64,000 nt of DNA from positions 24,354 through 88,353 of the forward strand of contig NZ_CATNVC010000011.1 in NCBI RefSeq assembly GCF_951230135.1, read 5' to 3'. Position numbers and translations under genes: made by a program. This DNA is from Butyricicoccus sp. Marseille-Q5471. GTDB taxonomy: Bacteria > Bacillota > Clostridia > Oscillospirales > Butyricicoccaceae. Each line of letters opens with the position of its first letter. The first letter of the stretch is position 1. The notes under the pieces were generated by a model. It did not search any database and was not told the origin of the DNA. It saw only the letters and a list, made by a program, of their open reading frames with translations. Shown here in pieces: positions 27,408 to 36,004 of the stretch.

Positions 27408-28961
27408 ATGAGTATTTTAACAGTCAGCCACGTCAGCCACGGATTCGGCGGACGACAAATTTTACAGGACGCATCCTTTCGCCTGCTCAAGGGCGAGCAC
27501 ATCGGTCTGGTGGGCGCAAACGGCGAGGGAAAGACGACTTTTCTGGACATCATCACCGGTAAGCGCGAGCCGGACGAAGGCTCTGTCAGCTGGTGCAATC
27601 ATATCACCACAGGCTACCTCGATCAGTTCAGCACGTTGGAAAAAGGTCTGACCATTCGGGATGTACTGCGCTCTGCCTTTGCCCATATGTATGCACTGGA
27701 GCAGGAGCTGCTCGCATTGTACGACAAAATGGGCGAGAGCAGCGAGACGGAGTTGGAACAGCTGATGGAAGACGTCGGCGAGATTCAGGAGATTTTGGAG
27801 CACAGCGGCTTTTATGTGCTTGATACCAAAATCGAGGAATACGCGGGCGGCCTCGGTCTGATGGAGGTCGGTCTGGAGCGGGACGTAACCGAGCTGTCCG
27901 GCGGCCAGCGTGCCAAGGTGCTGCTGACCAAGCTGCTGCTGGAAAACCCCATGATCCTGATTTTGGACGAGCCTACCAACTTTTTAGATGAAAATCATAT
28001 CGCATGGCTCAAGCGCTTTCTGCAAAACTACGAGAACGGCTTTATTCTGGTCTCCCACGACACGGAATTTATGAGCGATGTCGTCAACGTCATCTACCAC
28101 ATGGAAAATGCAACGCTAACCCGGTATTCGGGCAGCTATCAGCAGTTTATGGAGCTGTACGAGGTCAAAAAGCGGCAGATTGAGCAGGCTTATGAAAAGC
28201 AGCAGAAGGAAATCGCCCATCTTGAGGACTTTGTTGCCCGCAATAAGGCACGTGCTGCGACGGCGACGCTCGCCCGCAGCCGCCAAAAGCGGCTCGACAA
28301 AATGGAGGTCATCGAGATTGCCAAAGAGCGCATCAAGCCTGTTTTCTCGTTTACACCCGCCCGCACGCCCGGCCGCGAGGTCATTGTGGCGAAGAATTTG
28401 GTTCTGGGTTATGACGAGCCCTTGACCCGTCCGGTGGATGTGGTGGTCGAACGCAACCAGAAGATTGCCATTCGCGGCGTGAACGGTTTGGGCAAATCGA
28501 CGCTGCTGAAAACCCTGCTCGGCCTGATTTCGCCGGTAGCGGGCACAGTGGAGCAGGATCAATTTGTCGAAGTCGGCTACTTTGAGCAGGAGGAGCGGGA
28601 CAACGACCGCACAGCACTCGAAGAAATCTGGAGCGAATTTCCCGGCATGAGCAACGGCGAGGTGCGTGCTGCACTGGCGCGGTGCGGCCTGACCAGCGAA
28701 CACATCACCACGCAGATGCGCGTGCTCTCCGGCGGCGAAAACGCAAAGGTGCGCCTGTGCAAGCTGATGCTGCGGCCGATGAATTTACTGGTGCTCGACG
28801 AGCCCACCAATCATCTGGATGTGGACGCCAAGGACGTGCTGAAAGAGGCAATTCGCGCCTTTAAGGGAACGGTGCTGCTGGTGAGCCACGAACCTGAATT
28901 TTACAGCGACCTTGTAACCACAGTCTGGAATGTAGAGGACTGGACCACCAAGCTGATTTAA
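27408..28961 (+). CDS. ABC-F family ATPase (ribosome-associated type)
   Basis: 517 residues; ATG at 27408 with AAGGAG upstream. Two ATPase cassettes and no membrane segment: Walker A GANGEGKTT and GVNGLGKST, signatures LSGGQRAKV and LSGGENAKV, Walker B ILDEPTNFLD and VLDEPTNHLD. The charged inter-domain linker (LYEVKKRQIEQAYEKQQKEI onward) is the P-site tRNA interaction motif region. Length and layout fit the YbiT/YkpA type of translation factor rather than a transporter. Antibiotic resistance by ribosome protection is possible but not shown. The stop codon lies inside the TTAA end of a MITE-like element. Confidence 0.92.
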   Translation: MSILTVSHVSHGFGGRQILQDASFRLLKGEHIGLVGANGEGKTTFLDIITGKREPDEGSVSWCNHITTGYLDQFSTLEKGLTIRDVLRSAFAHMYALEQELLALYDKMGESSETELEQLMEDVGEIQEILEHSGFYVLDTKIEEYAGGLGLMEVGLERDVTELSGGQRAKVLLTKLLLENPMILILDEPTNFLDENHIAWLKRFLQNYENGFILVSHDTEFMSDVVNVIYHMENATLTRYSGSYQQFMELYEVKKRQIEQAYEKQQKEIAHLEDFVARNKARAATATLARSRQKRLDKMEVIEIAKERIKPVFSFTPARTPGREVIVAKNLVLGYDEPLTRPVDVVVERNQKIAIRGVNGLGKSTLLKTLLGLISPVAGTVEQDQFVEVGYFEQEERDNDRTALEEIWSEFPGMSNGEVRAALARCGLTSEHITTQMRVLSGGENAKVRLCKLMLRPMNLLVLDEPTNHLDVDAKDVLKEAIRAFKGTVLLVSHEPEFYSDLVTTVWNVEDWTTKLI

Positions 28962-29137
28962 GGCACCACCGCACATTTCTAAGTGCGGGATTGCGCAGTC
29001 AGATTTTTTGCCAGATGTGTCAAAAAGCGCAGCAAATACTTTGTGTATTTGCGAGCATTTTTGGCGCATATGACGGAAAAGATGCAAGCAAGCGTGCGCT
29101 TAAGGCGCTAGCCGCGAATTGTGCGGTGTTGCCTTAA
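28958..29137. mobile_element. MITE-like element, 180 bp, with terminal inverted repeats and TTAA flanks
   Basis: Ends GGCACCACCGCACA (28962-28975) and TGTGCGGTGTTGCC (29120-29133) are inverted copies with one mismatch, flanked on both sides by TTAA. Inside are stem-loops: CCGCAC/GTGCGG near the left end, GCAAATAC-TTTGT-GTATTTGC (29032-29052) nested in a longer imperfect stem, and CGCTTAAGGCG near the right end. It carries no ORF. It sits exactly at the stop codon of the ABC-F gene, whose TAA is part of the left TTAA. It is probably mobilised in trans by a transposase outside the window. Confidence 0.7.
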
Positions 29138-29144
29138 GGAAAAT

Positions 29145-29185
29145 AAAAAGAGCGTGTGATCTATCTATGGTCACACGCTCTTTTT
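29145..29185. terminator. Bidirectional terminator between the ABC-F and uxaA genes
   Basis: AAAAAGAGCGTGTGA (29145-29159) pairs with TCACACGCTCTTTTT (29171-29185) over an 11-base loop; T-runs on both strands. Confidence 0.9.
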
Positions 29186-29222
29186 GATTCGCAGGGGTAT
29201 ATCGCACCATTATGCTGTTCGC

Positions 29223-30722
29223 TTAGAGAATCACGCCGTCACGGAAGATAGAAATCTCCTTGTAGCCGTTCTCCTCGCTCCGAGTGCGGACGCGGCCGGA
29301 GGCCACATCGAGCAAACAGCGGAAAAATGCGTCCGACACCTCGTCCCACGACGCGCCATCCAAAATCTGTCCGGCATTAAAGTCAATCCAGTGCGGCTTG
29401 CGGGCGGCCAGCTCGGAGTTGGACGACACCTTGATTGTTGGCACAGGTGCGCCGAACGGATTGCCGCGGCCGGTCGTAAAGCAGATAATCGTCGCCCCGG
29501 AGCAGGCCAGATTGGTGCACGAAACCTGATCGTTTCCCGATCCGGTCAGCAGATTCAGGCCGTTTTTCATTACCGGATCGCCGTAGCCGAGCACACCGAC
29601 CACCGGCGCTGTGCCGCCCTTCTGCACACAGCCGAGCGACTTCTCCTCCAGCGTCGAAATGCCGCCCGCCTTGTTGCCGGGCGAGGGATTTTCATAAATC
29701 ACCTGCCCGTGGCGAGTGAAATAGTCCTTATAATCGTTGATGAGCGAAACCGTTTGCCCGAAGGTTGACTCATCAACGCAGCGCGCCATCAGCAGCTGCT
29801 CCGCGCCGAACATCTCGGGCACCTCGGTCAGCACGCACGAGCCGCCGGTGCGCACCACGCGGTCGCACAGTCTGCCGCACAGCGGATTGGCCGTCACGCC
29901 CGAAAACGCGTCTGAGCCGCCGCACTTGAAGCCGACCACCAGCTTGGATGCGGGCACGCTCTGCCGCGCCAGACCGCCGACCGCTTCGTTCAGCTCGTCG
30001 AGCAGTTCCATGCCCGCCGCATATTCGTCCTCGACCTGCTGTGTGACGAGGAATTTCACGCGATTTTCGTCAACTTTGCCCAGATAAGGGCGAAAAACAT
30101 CCAGATTGTTATTTTCGCAGCCGAGCGACAGCACGAGTACGCCGCCCGCGTTCGGATTCTGAATCAGTCCGGCGAGCAGCTTCATCGTCGTCGCCTGGTC
30201 GTCGCCAAGCTGCGAGCAGCCCATGTTATGGGGATAGGCGCGGACATCGTCAAACCGGTTGCCGAACCGCGCCCGCGCTTCGTCCGCCAACCGCTCAGCC
30301 GTTCGGTTGACGCAGCCGACCGTCGGCACAATCCACAGCTCATTGCGCACACCCGCCCGTCCGTCCGGACGGAGATAACCCTCGAACGTCGCCTGCTCCG
30401 AAACACCGTCGAAGGCTGCAAGCGCTGCCTTGTCGGGTTGATAGCCATAGTCAAGCTGCCCGTCAAGATTGGTTTTCAGGTTATGCGTGTGAATATGCGC
30501 ACCGACATGGATGTCCTGCACGGCGCGGCCGATGGGACTGCCGTATTTCATCACATTTTCACCCGCCGCGATTTCGCGCAGCGCGACCTTATGGCCGAAG
30601 GGGATGTCATCCCGCAGGGTGACGGTCTGTCCGGCGACCTCATAGGTCTCTCCCCCGCACAAATCAGCGAGCGCGACCGCCGCGTCGTCGCCGTCATGCA
30701 CCAGAATCAGGCCTTTTTTCAT
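29223..30722 (-). CDS. uxaA: Altronate dehydratase
   Basis: 499 residues; ATG at 30722 with AAGGAGG upstream. Full length for UxaA: N-terminal SAF-like domain (GHKVALREIAAGENVMKYG, IHTHNL at ~80), then the large domain with GYLRPDGRAGVRNELWIVP, AYPHNMGCSQLGDD, VLSLGCENNN and KCGGSDAFSGVTANP, containing the conserved Cys residues and iron-binding region. It converts D-altronate to 2-keto-3-deoxygluconate, a cytoplasmic step of galacturonate breakdown. It follows uxaB by 12 bases in one operon. Confidence 0.96.
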   Translation of the reverse strand: MKKGLILVHDGDDAAVALADLCGGETYEVAGQTVTLRDDIPFGHKVALREIAAGENVMKYGSPIGRAVQDIHVGAHIHTHNLKTNLDGQLDYGYQPDKAALAAFDGVSEQATFEGYLRPDGRAGVRNELWIVPTVGCVNRTAERLADEARARFGNRFDDVRAYPHNMGCSQLGDDQATTMKLLAGLIQNPNAGGVLVLSLGCENNNLDVFRPYLGKVDENRVKFLVTQQVEDEYAAGMELLDELNEAVGGLARQSVPASKLVVGFKCGGSDAFSGVTANPLCGRLCDRVVRTGGSCVLTEVPEMFGAEQLLMARCVDESTFGQTVSLINDYKDYFTRHGQVIYENPSPGNKAGGISTLEEKSLGCVQKGGTAPVVGVLGYGDPVMKNGLNLLTGSGNDQVSCTNLACSGATIICFTTGRGNPFGAPVPTIKVSSNSELAARKPHWIDFNAGQILDGASWDEVSDAFFRCLLDVASGRVRTRSEENGYKEISIFRDGVIL

Positions 30723-30734
30723 TGAAGTGCCTCC

Positions 30735-32204
30735 TTAAACGAGCGCCGCGACCACGTCACGCATCGGCTTTTGCTCCATCGCGGTGAGATAGTCTGCGAC
30801 CGCGTCCGCAAGACCTGCCACCTCAGTCAAATCCGCACCGCCCCAGAAGGATTTGTGCGATAGCACCGCATCCGCAACGCCCGCCGCGTCCTTGTCTGCC
30901 CACAGGTCGGCGAAGAATGCGAGCACCTCGGTATCGTCCTTAATCTGATATGTCGTGCCGTCGACACGCTTTCCCATGTACGCGCCGTCCTGCATTTCAC
31001 CCTGATAGAACTTGATGAACGCAGCAAGCGAGAAGGTCAGCGCCTGCGGCAGCTCGCCCTTTGCCTGCACATAGCCGATGAGGCTCGGCAAGCAGCGCGC
31101 GCACCACTTGGAGCACGAATTGAGCGAAATATCGAGCAGACGGTGCTTGATGTACGGATTGCGGAAGCGATCCTTCACGTCGGACGCGAACTGCATCAGC
31201 TCCTCCTTCGGCAGGTCAAGCGTCGGGATGACTTCCTCATAGAGCACCTTGTCGAGGTACTTTTCAAAAACGTCGTCCTGCATCATATCCAGCACAATGT
31301 CGTGACCAGACAGGTAAGCCGCAAGCACAGACGAGGTATGTCCTCCGTTTAGAATGCGCACTTTACGCTTTTTGTAGGGCGTCACGTCATCCGTCCAGAT
31401 GACATGTGCGTCGGTCATGTGGATGGGCAAAAGATCGGCCCACTCTTTTTTGCCCTCGATGACCCAGAGGTTGAAAACCTCGCTGGTCACAATCACATCA
31501 TCCGAATAGCCGTTTTTCTGCTCGAAATACTCGATTTGATCACGCGGATAGCCGGTGACGATGCGGTCAACCAGCGTCGAGCAGAAGTGGTTATCCTCGT
31601 CGACCCACCGGATGAACTCCTCGCCGAGCTTCCACTCCTCTGCGTATTGCAGCACGATGCGCTTGAGATTTGCGCCGTTGTTGTCAATCAGCTCGACCGG
31701 CAGGAACAGCAATCCCTTGTCCGCCGCGCCGCCGAACGCGCGAAAGCGTTCATACAAAAAGGCGCACACCTTGGCCGGGTAGGACTGCGGCGGCGTGTCG
31801 GTCGCCTTATCGCCCGCATGATAGGAAATGCCCGCCTCGGTCGTGTTGGAAATGACAACCTGCAAATCAGCTGAGCGCGCCATGTCCAGCAGCGCTTCGT
31901 AATCCCCATAGGGATTGATGCAGCGGGACACCGAGGTAATCTGCTCAATCTTTTCGACCGGCTTGCCATCCTCAATGCCGCGCATCGCAAGGGTGTAGAG
32001 TCCGTCCTGCGCGTTGATTTTCTCGCCCATACCCTGCGCAATCGGCTGGCACAGCACGATGCTGCCCTGATACAGTCCCTGATGATTGGCCTTGTCGATC
32101 ATCCAATCGGCAAAAGCGCGCAGAAAATTGCCCTCACCGAACTGAAGCACCCGTTCGGGATAGCCCGCAGTGTCCTTTTTTACGACTTCGTTAATCTTTT
32201 GCAT
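30735..32204 (-). CDS. uxaB: Tagaturonate reductase (altronate oxidoreductase)
   Basis: About 490 residues from the ATG at 32204; GTG codons at 32207 and 32216 are alternatives because GGAGG lies 12 bases before the ATG. It belongs to the polyol/mannitol dehydrogenase family: NAD-binding VLQFGEGNFLRAFADWMIDK, then SNTTEAGISY, LPVELIDNNGANLKRIV and the catalytic Lys/Asn region RKVRILNGGHTS. It interconverts D-tagaturonate and D-altronate, feeding UxaA immediately downstream. A perfect 14-bp palindrome overlaps the -35 of its promoter, with related sites at the divergently arranged dehydrogenase-TRAP operon, implying control by the GntR protein. Confidence 0.94.
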   Translation of the reverse strand: MQKINEVVKKDTAGYPERVLQFGEGNFLRAFADWMIDKANHQGLYQGSIVLCQPIAQGMGEKINAQDGLYTLAMRGIEDGKPVEKIEQITSVSRCINPYGDYEALLDMARSADLQVVISNTTEAGISYHAGDKATDTPPQSYPAKVCAFLYERFRAFGGAADKGLLFLPVELIDNNGANLKRIVLQYAEEWKLGEEFIRWVDEDNHFCSTLVDRIVTGYPRDQIEYFEQKNGYSDDVIVTSEVFNLWVIEGKKEWADLLPIHMTDAHVIWTDDVTPYKKRKVRILNGGHTSSVLAAYLSGHDIVLDMMQDDVFEKYLDKVLYEEVIPTLDLPKEELMQFASDVKDRFRNPYIKHRLLDISLNSCSKWCARCLPSLIGYVQAKGELPQALTFSLAAFIKFYQGEMQDGAYMGKRVDGTTYQIKDDTEVLAFFADLWADKDAAGVADAVLSHKSFWGGADLTEVAGLADAVADYLTAMEQKPMRDVVAALV

Positions 32205-32255
32205 CACACTATTCACCCTCCAATAAAAACGCTTTCTATCGTTTTGCCTGCTCTT

Positions 32256-32289
32256 AGTATATATCATGCATTCTCTGTTGTATACAACA
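32256..32289 (-). promoter_or_regulatory. uxaB promoter with GntR-type operator
   Basis: Minus-strand -35 TTGTAT (plus 32282-32287) and -10 TATATA (32258-32263; spacing 18) or TATACT (32256-32261). The -35 lies within the perfect palindrome TGTTGTATACAACA (32276-32289), a typical FadR/GntR-subfamily operator. Repression by occlusion is expected. Confidence 0.65.
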
Positions 32290-32382
32290 TATTTTGAGAG
32301 ACTCCATTTTTCTGCGTTTTCCATGAAGGTTGGGCGCTTCGCTTGTGCAGATTTTCCAAGGCATTCATCGGTTTCCCACAGC

Positions 32383-32413
32383 AAAAAAACCGCCCCTTCC
32401 GGGCGGTTTTTTC
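32383..32413. terminator. Terminator downstream of the GntR gene
   Basis: AAAAAACCGCCC (ending 32394) pairs with GGGCGGTTTTTT across a short loop (CTTCC region), T-runs on both strands. It lies just past the GntR stop at 32418. Confidence 0.88.
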
Positions 32414-32417
32414 TTAC

Positions 32418-33068
32418 TTATATGCGTTCTGCGGTGTTTAGCAGCAGGTCAAATGTAGAATTTTTTGATGCAATCAAATGCGCGCGCATGGCTTCAGCAG
32501 CACTCTCCCAGTCCTTGCGCAGACAGGCCTTGACGATTCCCATGTGTTCCTCCATGGTGGCGTTCAGCCGTGCCCCGCTGACCTGTCCGGTCATGACCCG
32601 GAAACGGCGGTTGTGGGTGAGAATCTGCTCATACGTGCCGCGCAGAAAGCGGTTGGGCATGGCCGACACGATGGCGTTATGAAATTCATCGTCAATGGCA
32701 AAAAAGTCAAGATTTGAATAGGCCTCGTGCGGAATGGAGAGTTCATTATAAAAGCGCATTAGCGTCTCATCCGGTATGGTTGCGCCATAATTTCGAATCG
32801 TATAGGGTTCTAAAAGCAACCGAACCTCAAAAATCATATTGATATCAGCGATGGAAAGACCGGACACCATAATGCCCTTTTTCGGGATGATGGTGATGAG
32901 TCCCTCCTGCTCAAGACGGCTGAGCGCATCCCGAATCGGCGTACGGCTTGCGCCGATGTCCTCCCGCAGCACTTCTTCATTGAGCAGCGTTCCCGGCGCA
33001 AACTCGCAGGAGATAATCTTCTCCTTAATCATATTATATGCCTGCAGTTTTAAGCTTTCCTTTTTCAT
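32418..33068 (-). CDS. GntR-family (FCD/FadR-type) regulator of hexuronate genes
   Basis: 216 residues; ATG at 33068 with GGAGG six bases before. Winged HTH at ~10-75 (IKEKIISCEFAPGTLLNEEV, ASRTPIRDALSRLEQEGLIT). The C-terminal all-helical FCD effector domain has metal-ligand candidates (D..H pattern in DDEFHNAIVS, EEHMGIVKAC). FCD regulators such as UxuR/ExuR/KdgR sense sugar acids. Its position between uxaAB and the dehydrogenase-TRAP operon, plus shared GTATAC-core sites, point to it as the local repressor. Two GTATAC cores also precede its own start. Confidence 0.92.
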   Translation of the reverse strand: MKKESLKLQAYNMIKEKIISCEFAPGTLLNEEVLREDIGASRTPIRDALSRLEQEGLITIIPKKGIMVSGLSIADINMIFEVRLLLEPYTIRNYGATIPDETLMRFYNELSIPHEAYSNLDFFAIDDEFHNAIVSAMPNRFLRGTYEQILTHNRRFRVMTGQVSGARLNATMEEHMGIVKACLRKDWESAAEAMRAHLIASKNSTFDLLLNTAERI

Positions 33069-33080
33069 GGCACGCCTCCG

Positions 33081-33109
33081 GTATACATGTTTTGATACAG
33101 TAAGTATAC
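33081..33109 (-). promoter_or_regulatory. Possible autoregulatory sites of the GntR gene
   Basis: Two GTATAC cores (33081-33086 and 33104-33109) lie 12-41 bases upstream of the GntR start and match the core of the palindromes at uxaB and at 33263-33287. The flanks are poorer matches. Confidence 0.4.
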
Positions 33110-33232
33110 TATACGTGCTTGTTTTTGTATAGCACGAAAGTATAAAAAGACCGTCCTCTGTGGAATTTGTATAACTTTAGCGAATTACATTGTGCGCATT
33201 TTACAAAATTCCAGAAAACGGACACGAATTGG

Positions 33233-33287
33233 TTGACAACATTACCATGCCATAGTATCTTTGATGTATACAACAGGGTATACAAAC
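33233..33287 (+). promoter_or_regulatory. Promoter and tandem GntR-type operators of the dehydrogenase-TRAP operon
   Basis: Consensus -35 TTGACA (33233-33238), 17-base spacer, -10 TATCTT (33256-33261). Immediately downstream, GATGTATACAAC (33263-33274) matches the uxaB palindrome core GTTGTATACAAC at 11 of 12 positions, and a second GTATACAA follows at 33278-33285. The sites cover the likely transcription start. Confidence 0.7.
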
Positions 33288-33305
33288 AACAGAGGGAGGA
33301 CAAAT

Positions 33306-34334
33306 ATGAAGGCAATCTTCATCCAGGCTCCGGGCGAGGTCACCGTCAGCGAAATCGAAAAGCCGACCGCCCGAGAAGGCGAAGCGCTGCTTCGGCTGCT
33401 GTACGGCGGCATCTGCGGCAGCGACCTCGGCTCTTACCGCGGCGCGAACGCATATGTTTCCTATCCGCGCATCCCGGGTCATGAATTTTCCGCAGAAATT
33501 GTTGAGATTGGCGAGAACGACAAGGGGCTGCGCCCCGGTATGATTGTCACCTGCAACCCGTATTTCAACTGCGGCCACTGCTATTCCTGCGAGCGCGGAC
33601 TGGTCAATGCCTGCACCGACAACCAGACGATGGGCGTGCAGCGCGAAGGGGCGTTCGCGGAGTACATCACCATGCCGATCGAGCGCATTTATGATGGCAA
33701 GGGTTTGCCGCCCAAGACGCTCGCGCTGATCGAGCCGTTCTGCATCAGCTACCACGGCGTGTCCCGCGCAAACGTGCAGCCGGGCGAAAAGGTTCTGGTG
33801 GTTGGCGCAGGCACAATCGGCGTACTGGCGGCGGTTGCAGCCAAGGCCAAGGGCGCGGAGGTCACCATTTGCGACGTGGCACCCGAAAAGCTGGACTACG
33901 CCTACAAAACCTTCGGACTCGACCACAAACTGCTGAACGTCTCACCCGAAGCCTTTGAACAGGGCGTCGCCGACCTGAGCGGCGGCAATGGCTTTGACGT
34001 GACAATTGAAGCGGTCGGCATGCCGCAGACCTTCCAAAACTGCATCGACGCTGCGTGTTTTGGCGGTCGGGTGGTGCTCATCGGCGTTTCCAAGCGCAAT
34101 ATCGATGACTTCTTTTTCACCATCATCCAAAAGAAGGAGCTCAACATTTACGGCTCGCGCAACGCAATGAAGAAAGATTTTCTGGAGCTGATTAACCTCG
34201 TGCGAGAGGGCAAGGTCGATTTGGAGAAAATCGTCACCAACGAATACAAATGGACGGACGCACCTGAAGCCTTTGCTAATTTCGCGGCGGGCGCGGGGCG
34301 CATGCTCAAGGTTGTATTGGACTTCACCGTGTAA
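33306..34334 (+). CDS. Zinc-dependent medium-chain dehydrogenase, probably a sugar-acid/polyol dehydrogenase
   Basis: 342 residues from the ATG at 33306, preceded by GAGGGAGGA. Catalytic zinc site ICGSD (Cys ~38) and PGHEF (His/Glu ~60); structural zinc cysteines NCGHCYSCERGLVNAC; NAD-binding VVGAGTIGVLAAVAAKAKGA. It belongs to the threonine/sorbitol/L-gulonate 5-dehydrogenase group. Similar enzymes beside TRAP transporters and hexuronate genes (RspB-like, Haemophilus HI0053) oxidise L-gulonate to fructuronate, which makes a hexonate the likely substrate. It is the first gene of an operon with dctPQM-type genes. Confidence 0.9.
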   Translation: MKAIFIQAPGEVTVSEIEKPTAREGEALLRLLYGGICGSDLGSYRGANAYVSYPRIPGHEFSAEIVEIGENDKGLRPGMIVTCNPYFNCGHCYSCERGLVNACTDNQTMGVQREGAFAEYITMPIERIYDGKGLPPKTLALIEPFCISYHGVSRANVQPGEKVLVVGAGTIGVLAAVAAKAKGAEVTICDVAPEKLDYAYKTFGLDHKLLNVSPEAFEQGVADLSGGNGFDVTIEAVGMPQTFQNCIDAACFGGRVVLIGVSKRNIDDFFFTIIQKKELNIYGSRNAMKKDFLELINLVREGKVDLEKIVTNEYKWTDAPEAFANFAAGAGRMLKVVLDFTV

Positions 34335-34385
34335 CGCGGTGTATCCTTAAAGTAAGACGAAGGGACACATCTGAAAGGGGATTTT

Positions 34386-35450
34386 ATGATGAAACTGAAA
34401 AAGATTTTTGCGGTTATGACAGCGGGCGCGATTCTGAGCACAATGCTCGCAGGCTGTGGCGGCGGAGCAAGCGCGGACGCGGGCACGGACAATGCGGGCA
34501 GCACAGCGCCGTCCTCCGACCAAAAGGTCACACTACAGATCGGTTTTGAGAACTCCATCTCCGAACCGATTGGTCAGGGACTGGAAAAATGGGCCGAGCT
34601 GGTCGAGGAAAAGTCGGGTGGCACAATGGAAATCGTGCTTTATCCGGACTCTCAGCTGGGCAGCAAGTCCGAGCTGATTGACTCCATGCTGCTGGGCGAA
34701 AATGTTTCAACGCTGGCCGACGGCGCGTTTTATGCAGACTACGGCGTGCCGGATTTCGGCATCGTCTTTGCGCCCTTCCTGTTTGACAACTGGGATCAGT
34801 GCTGGACGCTGATCGAGTCCGACTGGTACAAGGAGCAGGAAGCGAAGCTAGAGGAAAAGGGTCTTAAGCTGCTCGCCTCCAACTGGGCTTATGGGGCGCG
34901 CCACACGCTGACAGTCAAGCCTGTCAACACAGTGGACGATCTGTCAGGCATGAAGATCCGCGTGCCCAATAACGAGATTCAGTCGCTCGGCTTTGATGTG
35001 CTGGGCGCAGCCTCCACTGGCATGGACCTGGGCGATGTGTACACCGCCCTGCAGAGCAAAACCATTGACGGCGCGGAAAACCCGCTCGCTACGCTCTACG
35101 GACGCAAGCTGCACGAGGTTGCCCCTAACCTGATTCTGGACGGACATGTGCTCAACTTCACCACCTGGGTCTGCTCGGCGGACTGGTTCAACAGCCTGAC
35201 CGAGGAGCAGCAGAGCATCCTGATGGAAACCGGCAAGGAGGCTGGCGTTTACAATAACGAAGTGCAGGCCGCATCCGAGCAGGAATATCTGCAGAAGATG
35301 AAGGACGAAGGCGTTACCGTCGTCGAGCCAACCGAAGAGGTGCTGCAGGGCTTCCGCGACAAGGCGCAGACCTTCTACGACATGGGCGATCGGTTCGGCT
35401 GGTCGAACGGCCTGTATGACACGGTGCGAGCAGCAATGGGCGCTGAGTAA
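34386..35450 (+). CDS. TRAP transporter solute-binding lipoprotein (DctP family)
   Basis: 354 residues; ATG at 34386 with GAAAGGGG upstream. Lipoprotein signal with lipobox MLAGC (Cys ~24) followed by a Gly/Ala/Asp-rich linker. The DctP domain shows the conserved ligand region GMKIRVPNNEIQSLGFDVLG with the carboxylate-binding Arg (IRVP), and ALQSKTIDGAENPLATLYG. Gram-positive DctP proteins are membrane-anchored in this way. Local context suggests a hexuronate or hexonate ligand. It lies 51 bases after the zinc dehydrogenase. Confidence 0.93.
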   Translation: MMKLKKIFAVMTAGAILSTMLAGCGGGASADAGTDNAGSTAPSSDQKVTLQIGFENSISEPIGQGLEKWAELVEEKSGGTMEIVLYPDSQLGSKSELIDSMLLGENVSTLADGAFYADYGVPDFGIVFAPFLFDNWDQCWTLIESDWYKEQEAKLEEKGLKLLASNWAYGARHTLTVKPVNTVDDLSGMKIRVPNNEIQSLGFDVLGAASTGMDLGDVYTALQSKTIDGAENPLATLYGRKLHEVAPNLILDGHVLNFTTWVCSADWFNSLTEEQQSILMETGKEAGVYNNEVQAASEQEYLQKMKDEGVTVVEPTEEVLQGFRDKAQTFYDMGDRFGWSNGLYDTVRAAMGAE

Positions 35451-35500
35451 GGCAAAACGTCGAAAACCTAATTTATTATCAAATAATTGAGGGAGCATTT

Positions 35501-36004
35501 ATGAAACAAGAGAAAAAACTGTCCTCCTTCCTTGGCAATCTGGACGTCTGGGTGGCTTCGGCCGTACTGGCGCTCCTGATTCTGCTGACCTTTGCCGGCG
35601 TGATCTGGCGCCGTGTGTTCGGCGCACCCTTCACCTGGCTGGAGGAGGTTCAGCTTGCCTGTATGGTATGGATTGTATTTGCAGCCGGCGGCGCCGCGTT
35701 CCGTTATGGCAACCACGTTTCCATTGAAATGGTCGTCGATCTGCTGCCCCAAAAGGCGCAGAAGGTTTGCGAGGTGTTTATCTCCGTGGTAGTGGTGGGT
35801 GTTATTGCATATTTATTCTACCAGAGCTTCGGCTTCATCGGCATCTTTGCAAAAAGCGGCCGCACCACGCCCATGCTGCACATTCCCTATATGCTGATTT
35901 ACGGCATTGCGCCGGTATCTTATGTGCTGATGATTGTCAGCTGGTTCTATTCGCTCGTCAGGGGCATCAAATCGGAAGCAAAGGAGGCGGTTGAGGGTGA
36001 ATAG
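35501..36004 (+). CDS. TRAP transporter small permease (DctQ family)
   Basis: 167 residues with four predicted membrane helices; ATG at 35501 after TGAGGGAG. Typical DctQ stretch FAGVIWRRVFGAPFTWLEEV followed by AGGAAFRYGNHVSIEMVVDL. Its end overlaps the start of the large permease by 8 bases. Confidence 0.92.
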   Translation: MKQEKKLSSFLGNLDVWVASAVLALLILLTFAGVIWRRVFGAPFTWLEEVQLACMVWIVFAAGGAAFRYGNHVSIEMVVDLLPQKAQKVCEVFISVVVVGVIAYLFYQSFGFIGIFAKSGRTTPMLHIPYMLIYGIAPVSYVLMIVSWFYSLVRGIKSEAKEAVEGE

